A DNA stretch of 64,000 bases from NCBI RefSeq assembly GCF_040438645.1, contig NZ_CP159253.1, forward strand, positions 1,116,001 through 1,180,000, in the 5' to 3' direction. Source of the stretch: Mesorhizobium sp. WSM2240 (GTDB lineage Bacteria > Pseudomonadota > Alphaproteobacteria > Rhizobiales > Rhizobiaceae). Below, piece by piece: positions 17,684 to 26,631 of this stretch. Each line of letters opens with the position of its first letter. The stretch's first letter is position 1. The notes under the pieces were generated by a model. The model saw nothing but the letters and a program-made list of their open reading frames with translations. It had not been told where the DNA came from and did not search any database. Made by a program: the position numbers and the translations under genes.

Positions 17684-17752
17684 TCCAACCTCCTGTAGAG
17701 ACTTCGTTTTCCGCTAAGCGACACCCGCCTCAGGACTGATCGAATTCGTAGC

Positions 17753-17771
17753 TGTCACACTCTTGTCATAG
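17753..17771 (+). repeat. 19-bp direct repeat, left copy
   Basis: TGTCACACTCTTGTCATAG here and TGTCACACTCCTGTCACAG at 20908-20926 agree at 17 of 19 bases. They bracket the integrase remnant and the two-gene module at 18471-20871, so they may be remains of integration ends. Confidence 0.55.
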
Positions 17772-17945
17772 TAAAAGGGTTCGGCCACAATTCGCAAGCG
17801 GCGGGCCAAATGGCAGGTCCAAATCCGGCGGAGGGGAATCGCCCCGATAACATGTTCTTTCGTCACGAAGGCGGATGCTAAGGCTCGGGACCGAGAGGTT
17901 CTAGCTGACCGGCAAGACCTACCCGCCTAACCCAAAAGTTTTGGA

Positions 17946-18290
17946 ACAATCACGTTGCGGGACCTCGTGGTTCGATATCGCGATGAGGTGGTTCCGGCGA
18001 AGCGGGGTGCCGAGACTGAAACCATCGTGCTGAACGCGTTCCTCCGCGATCCAATTTGTGCCAAACGCCTGTCGAGACTTACCACGTCCGATTTTGCCAA
18101 TTATCGCGACCGGAGACTTGACAAAGTAGCCACTGCGACGCTCAGGCGCCGGTTAGCCCCTCTCCACAACCTGTTCGAAATTGCACGAACGAGTGGCATG
18201 TTCCGCTGAAATCAAACCCCCTCAGCAAAATTGCCTTGCATGGATTCGACAGGAAAAGCGCAGCAGGGCTGAAGTTGTATGTCCATTCGA
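17946..18290 (+). pseudogene. Tyrosine-recombinase (phage-type integrase) N-terminal remnant
   Basis: One frame (17946-18209) encodes TLRDLVVRYRDEVVPAKRGAETE...LTTSDFANYRDRRLDKVATATLRRRLAPLHNLFEIAR, the core-DNA-binding SAM-like domain of phage integrases. After a one-base shift the sequence continues EWHVPLKSNPLSKIALHGFD, the usual linker, then decays. The catalytic R-H-R-Y domain is missing. It cannot recombine DNA, but shows that this cargo arrived with, or next to, an integrase. Confidence 0.75.
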
Positions 18291-18470
18291 TTGCCCTGGG
18301 TCGGATCGCGAACTAGGCATTCCCTTCGAAAAATTGCGGCAAAACACGGCATTTCGGTGAGTACGTGCACAAATTGGCGTGCGCGCTGCCCTCACACCCC
18401 TAGTTAAACGCGCCACGTCGTCTAAAAGGGCCTTGGGCAAAATGGGGAGTGGCGAGTCGCGCCAAATTGC

Positions 18471-19739
18471 ATGGAAAAGAAGACGAAAGGCGCGTGGCTT
18501 CTTGCCCAGTCTAAAAACTTAGATTCCGTCACTGGAGCCGGTGCCGCTCGGTTGGAAACAATTTCCTATGCTGGACGGGTCGGCAGGCTTTATAATCTCC
18601 TCCGACGCAATATCGCCGATAATCCAAATCCAACCCTAGATAAACGGACGATTTCCAAGGTCTGCCAGCTGAATGGCATTGATCGTTCCACGCGTGAAGT
18701 CGGGCTCAATATTTTACAAGATCTTGGGCGTATAGATGTTGCTAAAAATGAATCTGTGAGCGTCCTTGGTGCGACAAGCACCGCTGTTCTGGAGGTCACT
18801 GCTGACATTTTCACCGACGCGACACCCACCACGGACGAAGAAGCCGTAATCGAGCTTTCAGAAAAGGTGGCAGAAAAGCCGCTTAGCCGAAAAGACGCTA
18901 TGGAATATGTTGCTGACGTTTTTCATATAGCAAGCAATGATACGTCGAACCTGATCGAACTCTGCAAAACCACTGCAATTATCGACGAAGAGACCGATCG
19001 CGGACGAACGATCCTATTCAATTCCAATACATTTCGGGACGGTCAGTATGCAGCGAAAGCTCTCCTTGTTTTGGAGGGCCTCACAGATTTGGAGAAATCT
19101 AATCTACTGGAGGTTCAGGAAAAACTTCGAAGAAACGGCGCGCTTTTCGACAGAGAGGTCGAAAGGATTCTGGGCCAAGATTTGTACAGGCGGTTAGTAA
19201 GTGTCGGCTTCTTTGACAGAATGGAAGTTAGCAACAGCACCGAAGCGGTTGGTTATATAGCGTCACCCAATGATTTTCAGAAGTTCGGCAGACCTTTTGA
19301 GGACGATCCAATCGATGATGCAAAGGCTCTTCTTGCCTCGCTCACATATGGCCAAACCAGGAGCAACTACGTCAGGGGAAGTATCACAATGCCCGACGCC
19401 CTACTTAGAGCTTTGATCGCAGGACGAGAGATTGGAAAAAACGGCGTTCGCGCTATTGGCGAAGATTATCGGGAGCTTGAAGCTCGACAGGTTGTCCAGG
19501 TCCATGAGCGTGGGTATGGACGCTACACTATGAGCTTGCTCAAGAAAGATGTTGGTGAACTCGCTCTAACGATCGTTCGCGGCGGAGCGGCTGCGCAGGA
19601 GGCTGTTCTTATGGATGATTCAGCCGCGACTTCCTTTAAGGGACCGCACAATGTGCGATCGGACGTTAGGCAAAAGAACACCGTTGGCGACAAGCGTTTC
19701 GTGACCGACGCTTTGGACCGCCTGAGAAGCGGAGGCTAG
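18471..19739 (+). CDS. Unassigned protein, first gene of a two-gene cargo module
   Basis: 422 residues with no family I recognise. The predicted make-up is soluble and mixed helical. The N-terminal part (KRTISKVCQLNGIDRSTREVGLNILQDLGRIDV) reads like a winged-helix domain. The middle is acidic. Another winged-helix-like stretch (MPDALLRALIAGREIGKNGVRAIGEDYRELEARQVVQVHERGYGRYTMSLL) lies near 300-355, and the C-terminal 50 residues are rich in polar residues. It ends one base before the next gene, so both are expressed together. The gene is visibly less GC-rich than the ICE backbone, which suggests separate acquisition. A regulator or DNA-sensing partner for the nuclease-like gene is inference. 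Confidence 0.75.
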   Translation: MEKKTKGAWLLAQSKNLDSVTGAGAARLETISYAGRVGRLYNLLRRNIADNPNPTLDKRTISKVCQLNGIDRSTREVGLNILQDLGRIDVAKNESVSVLGATSTAVLEVTADIFTDATPTTDEEAVIELSEKVAEKPLSRKDAMEYVADVFHIASNDTSNLIELCKTTAIIDEETDRGRTILFNSNTFRDGQYAAKALLVLEGLTDLEKSNLLEVQEKLRRNGALFDREVERILGQDLYRRLVSVGFFDRMEVSNSTEAVGYIASPNDFQKFGRPFEDDPIDDAKALLASLTYGQTRSNYVRGSITMPDALLRALIAGREIGKNGVRAIGEDYRELEARQVVQVHERGYGRYTMSLLKKDVGELALTIVRGGAAAQEAVLMDDSAATSFKGPHNVRSDVRQKNTVGDKRFVTDALDRLRSGG

Positions 19740-19740
19740 A

Positions 19741-20871
19741 ATGGCGGCGGCACCGAAGGGCGCAGCGCTAGAAGAACTTGTTAGGGCATACTTCGCCCGC
19801 CAGGGTTTCTTCGCGCTAAGGGGTGTTTCGTTACGCTTCGACGAGGAAGAGGTAACAGATATCGACGTCTGGCTTTATGGTAGACAGTCGGCCAGCTTGA
19901 GAACCCGCACCATCGTCGACGTTAAAGACAAGCGCTCACCAAAGGCATTTGAGCGGATTTTGTGGACGAGGGGGGTTCAGCTGGCGCTTGGGTGCGACCG
20001 AGGGGTGGTGGCCACGACCGACAACAACCCAAAGATAGTGAGGTTTGCCCAACAGCAAAAGGTTGCCCTCTTGACGAGGCAATTTCTTGAGCGCCTGCAA
20101 AAGAATGTGAGCACCGAAACTCGCCAATCGGCCGAGCAGTTCGTGGCGAATATCCAGAGCAATCCCAATCACAAGCAGGACGGAGATTGGCTTCGCCGGA
20201 TAGCTGACGCGAAATCAGCACTTATTAGCCTTTCCGGATATCCAGCATTTAACAAGGCGATCTCGACGTTTCGCTTTTTTGGAGAGCGGGCGGAAACGAG
20301 GCCACTACATCGAGAGCAGGCGTTAAGGGGGGCCTATATCGCAGCTGCGTTGGCGTGTATCGCGTTGGACAGTGCTCTAGAGCGTTCCGTTTATGAGGAC
20401 GCCGCGACAAGATTCAGGTCAATTGCGAACGGTGTTACGTATGGTGACGCTGGTGATGGGCGCGTTCAATCGAGCATTGATTCGGTTTTGACCGTATTGT
20501 CTGGCGCAATGGAAAATGGGCGGGTGGTAGCGACTCAGGCTAGAGATGCTTTTGAGCGTCTCTTTGAACAAGTCAGATCAGATATAATAGCAGAATTTTT
20601 TTCAAGGGAGCACAATTCTTCGTCGCTATTTTCGGTCGCTAGGGAATTCGACGAGAAAGCGCACAGTATTGATCCGTTGACTATGCTAGACCTATCGACC
20701 GAAGCGAAATCGGTTTTGGGAGTATTTGCCGATTTTGTAGCTGTAAAACGGGGTCCACTGTTCGCAGGACAGTCTCAGAGGAGCTCAGGGAACAGAGCCT
20801 CCGAAACTGGTCAACCCAAATCAGCCGATGATCAGGAGCCATCGAAATTGAAACAGGATAAGCTGCTTTAG
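19741..20871 (+). CDS. Nuclease-like protein (putative PD-(D/E)XK fold), second gene of the module
   Basis: 376 residues. The first 110 look like a restriction-endonuclease fold: a helix with LEELVRAYFARQGFF, then strand DIDVW (D40, D42), then TIVDVKDK with the (D/E)xK pair D60/K62, followed by helix and VQLALGCDRGVVAT. This is the Mrr/RecB-like order. The remaining 260 residues are mainly helical and unassigned (for example YIAAALACIALDSALERSVYEDAATRF). It starts one base after the preceding stop (TAGAATG). With its partner it forms a compact AT-richer pair next to an integrase remnant, a typical setting for a defence module. The catalytic assignment rests on motif spacing only. Confidence 0.65.
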   Translation: MAAAPKGAALEELVRAYFARQGFFALRGVSLRFDEEEVTDIDVWLYGRQSASLRTRTIVDVKDKRSPKAFERILWTRGVQLALGCDRGVVATTDNNPKIVRFAQQQKVALLTRQFLERLQKNVSTETRQSAEQFVANIQSNPNHKQDGDWLRRIADAKSALISLSGYPAFNKAISTFRFFGERAETRPLHREQALRGAYIAAALACIALDSALERSVYEDAATRFRSIANGVTYGDAGDGRVQSSIDSVLTVLSGAMENGRVVATQARDAFERLFEQVRSDIIAEFFSREHNSSSLFSVAREFDEKAHSIDPLTMLDLSTEAKSVLGVFADFVAVKRGPLFAGQSQRSSGNRASETGQPKSADDQEPSKLKQDKLL

Positions 20872-20907
20872 CCAAGGCAATCGGGCCTAGTTGAAGCTAT
20901 GTCTTCC

Positions 20908-20926
20908 TGTCACACTCCTGTCACAG
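20908..20926 (+). repeat. 19-bp direct repeat, right copy
   Basis: TGTCACACTCCTGTCACAG is the partner of 17753-17771. It begins 37 bases after the nuclease-like gene ends, which fits it being the right boundary of that insertion. Confidence 0.55.
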
Positions 20927-21098
20927 CGGGATTCGAAAATATTCAAAGCCGGCTTCGGATTGCGTGTAGCCAAAGAAGATCGTAGACTGCGCTAAGCAGC
21001 TGAATTTATTCAATCTTTCGATAAGAGTGTAGCGAAGCGGAACTCTCTCTCAGCGGGAGAGCCCTGCATTGACATGGCAGCGCGGAAAGCCCGCCAAA

Positions 21099-22833
21099 TC
21101 AGGGGAACGTTATTCTCACCAATTTCGGATCGTGATCGCTGACCCTCCGGCTATCCGGCTGGACCGAATTCACATGGAGCGCCTGCATCGACGCTGCCTG
21201 GTCATTTCCCAATTGGACAAGCATGTGATCGAGCGACTGCGAATTGCCTTCGAAGACATAGCTGATGCGTTCAAGCGGCGGCTCGTCCAGCGCGAGGTTC
21301 CTGAACGCCGGCTCGGCGCCGGTAAGCAGAAGCAGTGGCGTTTCGTACCAGAACGCGTTGAAGTCTCCGAGGACGATAACTGTCCGGTTCGCGTCGTGGG
21401 GTAGTCCTCGTACAAAGTCGCGCACAGCCCGCACCTGGGCGATCCGTGCCGGCTCCGCCGGATCCACCGGTGGCCGCACGATGCCATAGACGCCGCCGCT
21501 GCCAGCCTTCGATGAAAGGTGCACGTTTATCAATTTCACCTCACGGTCACGAAACGTGAAGGTCGCAACGAGCGGGAGCCGGCTTCTGCCGAACGCCGGC
21601 GCAACGATCTGACTCGGACCGGCGGGGTCGGCGCTGATACGAGCCGATTGAAGAGATCGGCCACCCGGATATTGCCGCCAGGCTGACCGCCGTATGTGTC
21701 ATCAATCGGATCGATGGACAATGGCTCATACCGCGGACCACCAGCGTCGATGATCGCGTCAATGAGCGTTGTCAGCGTCACATCCGACGCAACGACCTCG
21801 CTGTATTCGCCGCCGTCATTGTCCTGCACTTCCTGCAAGGCCAGAATGTCCGGTGAGCCGAGAAGTCTGACGACGTGATCCGCGATGGAGCTGAATTTTC
21901 CGCCGCTGACATCATCATCAGGATCGCCGACCGGCGTGCGCTCGACACGCTCGAGAACAGGGTCCAAGTTCTCAACATTGTAGCCGGCGACCGTAAGGAC
22001 GTCATCGGCAGGAGCGACACTTATGGCAACGATCTCCTGCTCGTTCCGGCTGGCGCCGCTCGCATTCACCAGCCGTAGTTCGTAGAGGCCGCGGTCAAAT
22101 GCAATGTAGCCTTCGATGCTTGCAAACGTGTCGCCGACGGTGTGCTGGAACTGCGGCGCCTGCGCTTTCGTCACCTGTATCTGAATTCGTTCTGGGTTGC
22201 TGTCCCCGGGGGTTGCCGAAATACCGCTGAGTGAGTTCATCCCAGTTGCGCCGACACCGCGTTCAGCCACCACCCAGAACTCGCCGAACTCATTCGTTGG
22301 GCCGACGACAACCGGGTTGTTGATTCTGACAAGGGTGTGCTCTCGAGGCTTTCATAGAAGTCGGTACCGGAAATCGACGGATCGCCGCTGTCCTCTGATA
22401 TGTAGAGCACCTCGGTGGGCGGCATCCTGCCGCCAGTTCCAATTGCTACCGGCGCAAGCGGAGCCCCAGAAGGCAGTTTCTCGAACACTGCATCGGCTAT
22501 GACCGTCGTAGTTCTAGTCTCATCGCGCTCGTCAGACTCGCGAACGGCGCCCTCGACTCGAACCCGGTCTCCGACGGCAAAGCCATCCGCCTTTCGCCGG
22601 ACGATGATGCTGTCGGAGTTTGCGTCGTTTCCATCACCTATCTCACGCACAATGAAGTTGTTGCCGAATATGTACGTTACGACACCTTCGAAGATCACCG
22701 GCGATCGAACGTGGGGAGAGGTGTGCCCGCTATCTTGAATCTGTGGAACTCTTAGTCTTTCGGCAGCCTGAAGGTCGGCAGCTCCAGCTGCCGCGACGCC
22801 TAAAAGCAATAACGCTATCCATCGTGCCCTCAT
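21099..22833 (-). pseudogene. Secreted endonuclease/exonuclease/phosphatase-family nuclease (ExeM/NucH-like), two frameshifts
   Basis: Translation from ATG 22833 gives a signal peptide (MRARWIALLLLGVAAAGA), then an OB-fold-like region (VIFEGVVTYIFGNNFIVREIG, GDRVRVEGAVRE). After a shift near 22340 the next frame reads LVRINNPVVVGPTNEFGEFWVVAERG and AGYNVENLDP, GSPDILALQEVQDN (catalytic Glu). After a second shift near 21645 the last frame has EVKLINVHLSSK, VIVLGDFNAF and VSDHDPKLV, the remaining EEP catalytic Asp/Asn/His residues. Together they form a full nuclease of about 580 residues whose relatives degrade extracellular DNA. All catalytic motifs survive, so decay is recent, or the indels are assembly errors. 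Confidence 0.75.
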
Positions 22834-22901
22834 GCCATCCACCATAAGACGTCTCCAACTATACCGTAGATCAGCAAGTCCCATGGACTCACGACGCTAC
22901 G

Positions 22902-23732
22902 CTATGCCCTCGGCCAGATGGACTTGGCTCCTGCCTGCCCGTCAGCTATTTCGGGGACTTGGTTGCTAGGTTTGCCCGGCGCTGTCTCATTGTTGAACCA
23001 CTCAAATATCTCTATCGAAACTCTTGTGATCCTGATGGCAAGGGCCGCGGCGAGAAGAAAGAAGCCAAAAAATCTGTATTGCGCGAGCACGCCGCGAGCG
23101 TCGTGAACAAATAGGCTCCCCCTTAATCCCTCGACGATGGATCGGATGTTCACGACATCGGGCGCCAAGAAACTGTCCTCTGGATTGTCGAGTACATGGT
23201 ACTCGTTTTGTAGGGCGCGGGCCCATCTTTCCAGACCCTCGATCCCGTCAATGGTCGGCTTGAGGTTCACCTCGTTCAGTCGGAAGCGGAAATTCGTTGG
23301 AATTTCCTGCAGGGCCTTGCATTTGTCGGATTGGTCTTTGTCTTGCTGGCACATGAAGGCGAGATCGTCCATCACCACGGGAAGCTGTGACAACGCGTCA
23401 AGTGCGCGCTCGAACGCCGCACGAACATCGGCCTCGTATTGCTGCCGTGAAAACTCGAGCCCCGCCGCTAGCAAGCCGACCGCAGTGACACCCAGATAAA
23501 GATAGTCGATGTATTTGGTGACGTTTTTTGTATGGAACCGGCGTACAAAGTAGAACCACGCATGGTAGACTGTTAGCGCGATCGCGAAGCATATGGCTAT
23601 TTCCAACGGAACGTCTTGGTCCGTGCCGAGACGACGCGATATGAAAGACCCCGCGACAGCGACGCCGATCACGATCGCGGTCAATAAGGCAAACTCAAGA
23701 GCGACTGACGCTCTCCGCATTTTTCCAGGCAT
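22902..23732 (-). CDS. Membrane protein of unknown function
   Basis: 276 residues. Three N-terminal transmembrane helices at about residues 10-30, 42-62 and 75-95, a soluble domain of about 125 residues with two cysteines (FMCQQDKDQSDKCKAL), and a fourth helix near 223-243 followed by a short tail. The layout places the 96-222 domain on one side of the inner membrane. No family recognised. It is the gene upstream of the broken secreted nuclease on the same strand, 68 bases apart from that gene's start. Confidence 0.65.
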   Translation of the reverse strand: MPGKMRRASVALEFALLTAIVIGVAVAGSFISRRLGTDQDVPLEIAICFAIALTVYHAWFYFVRRFHTKNVTKYIDYLYLGVTAVGLLAAGLEFSRQQYEADVRAAFERALDALSQLPVVMDDLAFMCQQDKDQSDKCKALQEIPTNFRFRLNEVNLKPTIDGIEGLERWARALQNEYHVLDNPEDSFLAPDVVNIRSIVEGLRGSLFVHDARGVLAQYRFFGFFLLAAALAIRITRVSIEIFEWFNNETAPGKPSNQVPEIADGQAGAKSIWPRA

Positions 23733-24300
23733 CTCAAGCTCTCACCCTCCTGCCGCCGAGCGTATGCCTTTTGCACGCTCAGTCAAAGGGCTGCCATCGC
23801 GCGTCCAAGTCGCCCGTCAGCCAGGTCGCACCGACGCCACAGCTCTTCTGCAAGGCCAACGCGGAACCACCTCGGCGGGGGCACTAGCGTTGACCAGAAG
23901 TAATACGCCCTGCGGCGGACCGCCCGTATAGCATCTCTCGCGCATCAACGAGCTCGACGAGCCTCGGTCGAGCGCCACGGGCATAAAGCGGCACCGACTT
24001 TTGCTCCGGACAACCCTACAACCCTTCGTAAGGCGCGGCACGGTAACCGCCACATCCCTACCATCAAGCCGAAGCAGCGCGTAGGCGGAGGCGTTGGCGG
24101 GCATTGCGGGTGCTCCGTCCGATCGAGCAGGGCGAGGAGCTGCACCGCACGGGCGTATCGACACAATTTTTCCTTGGCGGCAGAAAATAAGGCCCCCTTT
24201 CCTCGCAATGACGAGGTGCTGGTCCGAATGAAAGTCATTGTGATTGCAGAAGCGTGATTGCGACAATCCCAGCTTGCCGCTCGGTGAGGCTTTTCATAAG
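23733..24300. other. No gene recognised
   Basis: Open frames on the minus strand exist (for example 23817-24266) but lack a known domain and a clear ribosome site. The sequence may be remnant DNA. Confidence 0.45.
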
Positions 24301-24349
24301 GAAAAGACCCGTCCGACGTTGTGGCGGGGGGCGGGACGCCGGACGGGTC
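24301..24349 (-). terminator. Rho-independent terminator after the MucR-like gene
   Basis: On the minus strand GACCCGTCCG ... CGGACGGGTC forms a 10-bp stem and is followed by TTTTCC. It lies about 80 bases downstream of the MucR-like gene stop at 24432. Confidence 0.65.
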
Positions 24350-24431
24350 GATGCGGGCAGGCAAAGGTCCGCCGCGAGGTGGTATTGGCACGACTAGCTG
24401 AGTCGGGCAATGCGTGGCCCGACCAGGCCCG

Positions 24432-24767
24432 CTAATCAAGGGACGGCGGAAGGACGCAGCCTTCCCTACGCGGCCTTCTTGAGGCCCCGGCGCGTATACC
24501 GGCCTCACGTCCCAACCCTGATGCTTTGGCCGGTCGCGAACGCGCGGCCGCGTAACTCGGCGCCACCATCGGCAGATTCCATTTCGCCCGGTATTCGTCC
24601 GGAGTCATGCCGGAGCTGGTCATTAGATGGCGCTTCAGCGGCTTGAACGGTTTGCCGTCTTCAAGGCATAAGATGTAATCCGGTGTCACCGATTTCTTGA
24701 CCGGAACGGCGGGCTGCTGCGGTTCGACCTCGACCGGAACTGTGGTGCCGTGACCTGCGTTCACCAT
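24432..24767 (-). CDS. MucR/Ros-family transcriptional regulator, truncated and with altered zinc finger
   Basis: About 111 residues. The core ([20 protein letters not shown] then [31 protein letters not shown]) is the DNA-binding domain of rhizobial MucR/Ros proteins, which repress exopolysaccharide and other genes. Roughly 40 residues of the usual N-terminal oligomerisation region are missing, and the C-terminus departs from the family after GLGRE. Of the zinc ligands, the second Cys is Asp (as in the M. loti Ml proteins) and the last His is Ser. It may be a decayed copy or a zinc-free variant. A longer start at 24824 is possible. Confidence 0.65.
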   Translation of the reverse strand: MVNAGHGTTVPVEVEPQQPAVPVKKSVTPDYILCLEDGKPFKPLKRHLMTSSGMTPDEYRAKWNLPMVAPSYAAARSRPAKASGLGREAGIRAGASRRPRREGCVLPPSLD

Positions 24768-24858
24768 AAGGATACATCTGGCATTGTGTCGGGGAAGGTT
24801 GCCAATGATCCGGCTTTTATGCACCGGAAAACTGGCTCGGTTGCGATAGCAGGATCAT

Positions 24859-25290
24859 TTACCGTGCACCTGCGTCATACAAGATCGCGTCATAGCGATT
24901 GACGATATCCTCAACCCACGGCGTCATGCGTGATGCGGTTGCGCGCCACTCTTGGAAATGGTGGAGCGTCTTATCCCAATCAACGAGGCCCTTTGCGTTG
25001 GCGATTTGCTTCTTATAGTCCTCGGCCATCGCCATGATCTTCAATGCCGCGTCCCTTTGGTCATTGAGGACTTTGACCATGCTGTCGCACATTTCGGGAC
25101 TGTCGCCGCAGACTTGAGCGCAGCGACGGGTCAGGCGTGGCATGGCAGCGGTGATGATATCGAGCGCCCGACCTGCTTCACTCGCGACCTCAGCGTTCAA
25201 TTTGGCTATCTCGGCGCGCCTGTCGCTCCGGTGCATCGCCCTATCGCCAGCAATCCCGATTAGCGCGAGAAGCCAAGAAACGAAATCCAT
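24859..25290 (-). CDS. Small membrane-anchored protein of unknown function
   Basis: 143 residues beginning MDFVSWLLALIGIAGD, a single N-terminal membrane anchor, followed by a basic stretch and a mostly helical soluble part with a CAQVCGDSPEMC cysteine cluster. The start at 25290 has GGGAGGAT ten bases upstream; an ATG at 25320 has no ribosome site. No family is recognised. It is divergent from the IetAS pair. Confidence 0.55.
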   Translation of the reverse strand: MDFVSWLLALIGIAGDRAMHRSDRRAEIAKLNAEVASEAGRALDIITAAMPRLTRRCAQVCGDSPEMCDSMVKVLNDQRDAALKIMAMAEDYKKQIANAKGLVDWDKTLHHFQEWRATASRMTPWVEDIVNRYDAILYDAGAR

Positions 25291-25568
25291 CGCGGTGATC
25301 CTCCCAAGCTGGAGGATCATATCTCACAGGATGCCGCCGGGCGATGCCCTCCCGAATTCGCTGAACTGGCCCCTGGAACCCTACACACCGGGAAATCGGA
25401 ATCTCCCTATCTGCACGACGCCGACGATTTTGTTTCCACAGCTGATTCCAGCTGCGTCAAGATGGGCAGTCTGGAAAGTGCCCCATGATCATGTTATGTT
25501 CTGTCGGCCAGCGTAGAAACTTAACGTTTCTGCGCTTTCTTTGTGATTCGAAATAAGGGGAGGCGAGC

Positions 25569-26579
25569 ATGTCGACGAAGCATATCCTCGCGCTCCTGAG
25601 TTCGCATGTCGAGGGAGACGAAGAGCAGCTGCTTTCGATCGCCTTGCAGATCGCGGCACAGGAAGCCCGTCAGGGCCGCGCCGAGGACGCCGAAAAGTTG
25701 AAACGGCTCGTTCAGAAGGCTCGCGATCAGCGCCGAATCGGCAAGCCTGCAGGCGGCCAGACGCCGATCCCGCTTGCCCGCCCCCGAGGAGAATTGCAGG
25801 GGCTTGTCGAAAGCACCTATCCGAAAATCAAGCTGGCGAACATGGTGCTGTCCGACGACGTTGCCAAACGTCTCGCACGCATTGTGCGCCAGCAGCAGGA
25901 GCGCGTAGCCCTACGCGAACATGGGCAGACGCCTGCCACCCATATGCTGCTTGTGGGCCCGCCTGGAACCGGCAAAACGATGACGGCCTCGGCGCTGGCT
26001 GGCGAACTGCATCTGCCGCTCTTCACGGTGCGTCTCGAAGCCCTGTTCAGCCGCTTCTTTGGAGAGACTGCGGGCAAGTTGCGTTTGCTTTTCGATCAGG
26101 TCGCCCAGACGCGGGGTGTCTACCTCCTCGACGAGTTTGATGCGATCGGTGCTCGCCGAGGCGACCCTAATGATGTCGGAGAGATACGCCGTGTTCTAAA
26201 CTCCGTCCTTGCCTTTATGGAGGAACCCAACTCCACCGACAGCCTCGTTCTGGCGGCGACAAACCATGTCGAGATCCTCGATCAGGCTTTGGCACGGCGC
26301 TTTGACGAGGTGATCGAATACACGTTGCCCGACGCGAAGTCCGCCCGAGCGATAATCGAGCGGCGGTTGGGCAAGTTTAAATTTAAGGCCGGGTCCTGGC
26401 TCACGCTTGAAACGGTCCTCGAAGGGCTAAGCCAAGGAGAATTGGTGCGGGCCGCCGATGCCGTCGTCAAGGATGCCATCCTCGAGGGTGCATTGAAGGC
26501 TGCGCCGGAGACATTGCGTGACGCATTGGAGAACCGTCAATCGCTTAGGAGCAAGTTCCGTCGCTCGTCCGGCAGTTAG
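25569..26579 (+). CDS. ietA: IetA-like AAA+ ATPase
   Basis: 336 residues: a helical N-terminal 75 residues, then one AAA+ domain with Walker A GPPGTGKT (residues 130-137), Walker B VYLLDEFDAIG, the sensor-1 region LVLAATNH and an arginine-finger segment ALARRFDEVIEY. It precedes an S8 serine peptidase by 52 bases. This ATPase/subtilase pair matches IetAS, first seen as a plasmid incompatibility/toxin-antitoxin pair in Agrobacterium and later reported as anti-phage. The ATPase is the presumed restraining or recognising partner. The start has a GGGGAGGCGAGC site. Confidence 0.82.
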   Translation: MSTKHILALLSSHVEGDEEQLLSIALQIAAQEARQGRAEDAEKLKRLVQKARDQRRIGKPAGGQTPIPLARPRGELQGLVESTYPKIKLANMVLSDDVAKRLARIVRQQQERVALREHGQTPATHMLLVGPPGTGKTMTASALAGELHLPLFTVRLEALFSRFFGETAGKLRLLFDQVAQTRGVYLLDEFDAIGARRGDPNDVGEIRRVLNSVLAFMEEPNSTDSLVLAATNHVEILDQALARRFDEVIEYTLPDAKSARAIIERRLGKFKFKAGSWLTLETVLEGLSQGELVRAADAVVKDAILEGALKAAPETLRDALENRQSLRSKFRRSSGS

Positions 26580-26631
26580 GCAGGCTCCGCCGACCGGATC
26601 AAATGGAATGTAACTTACCAGGTAGGGTCTT

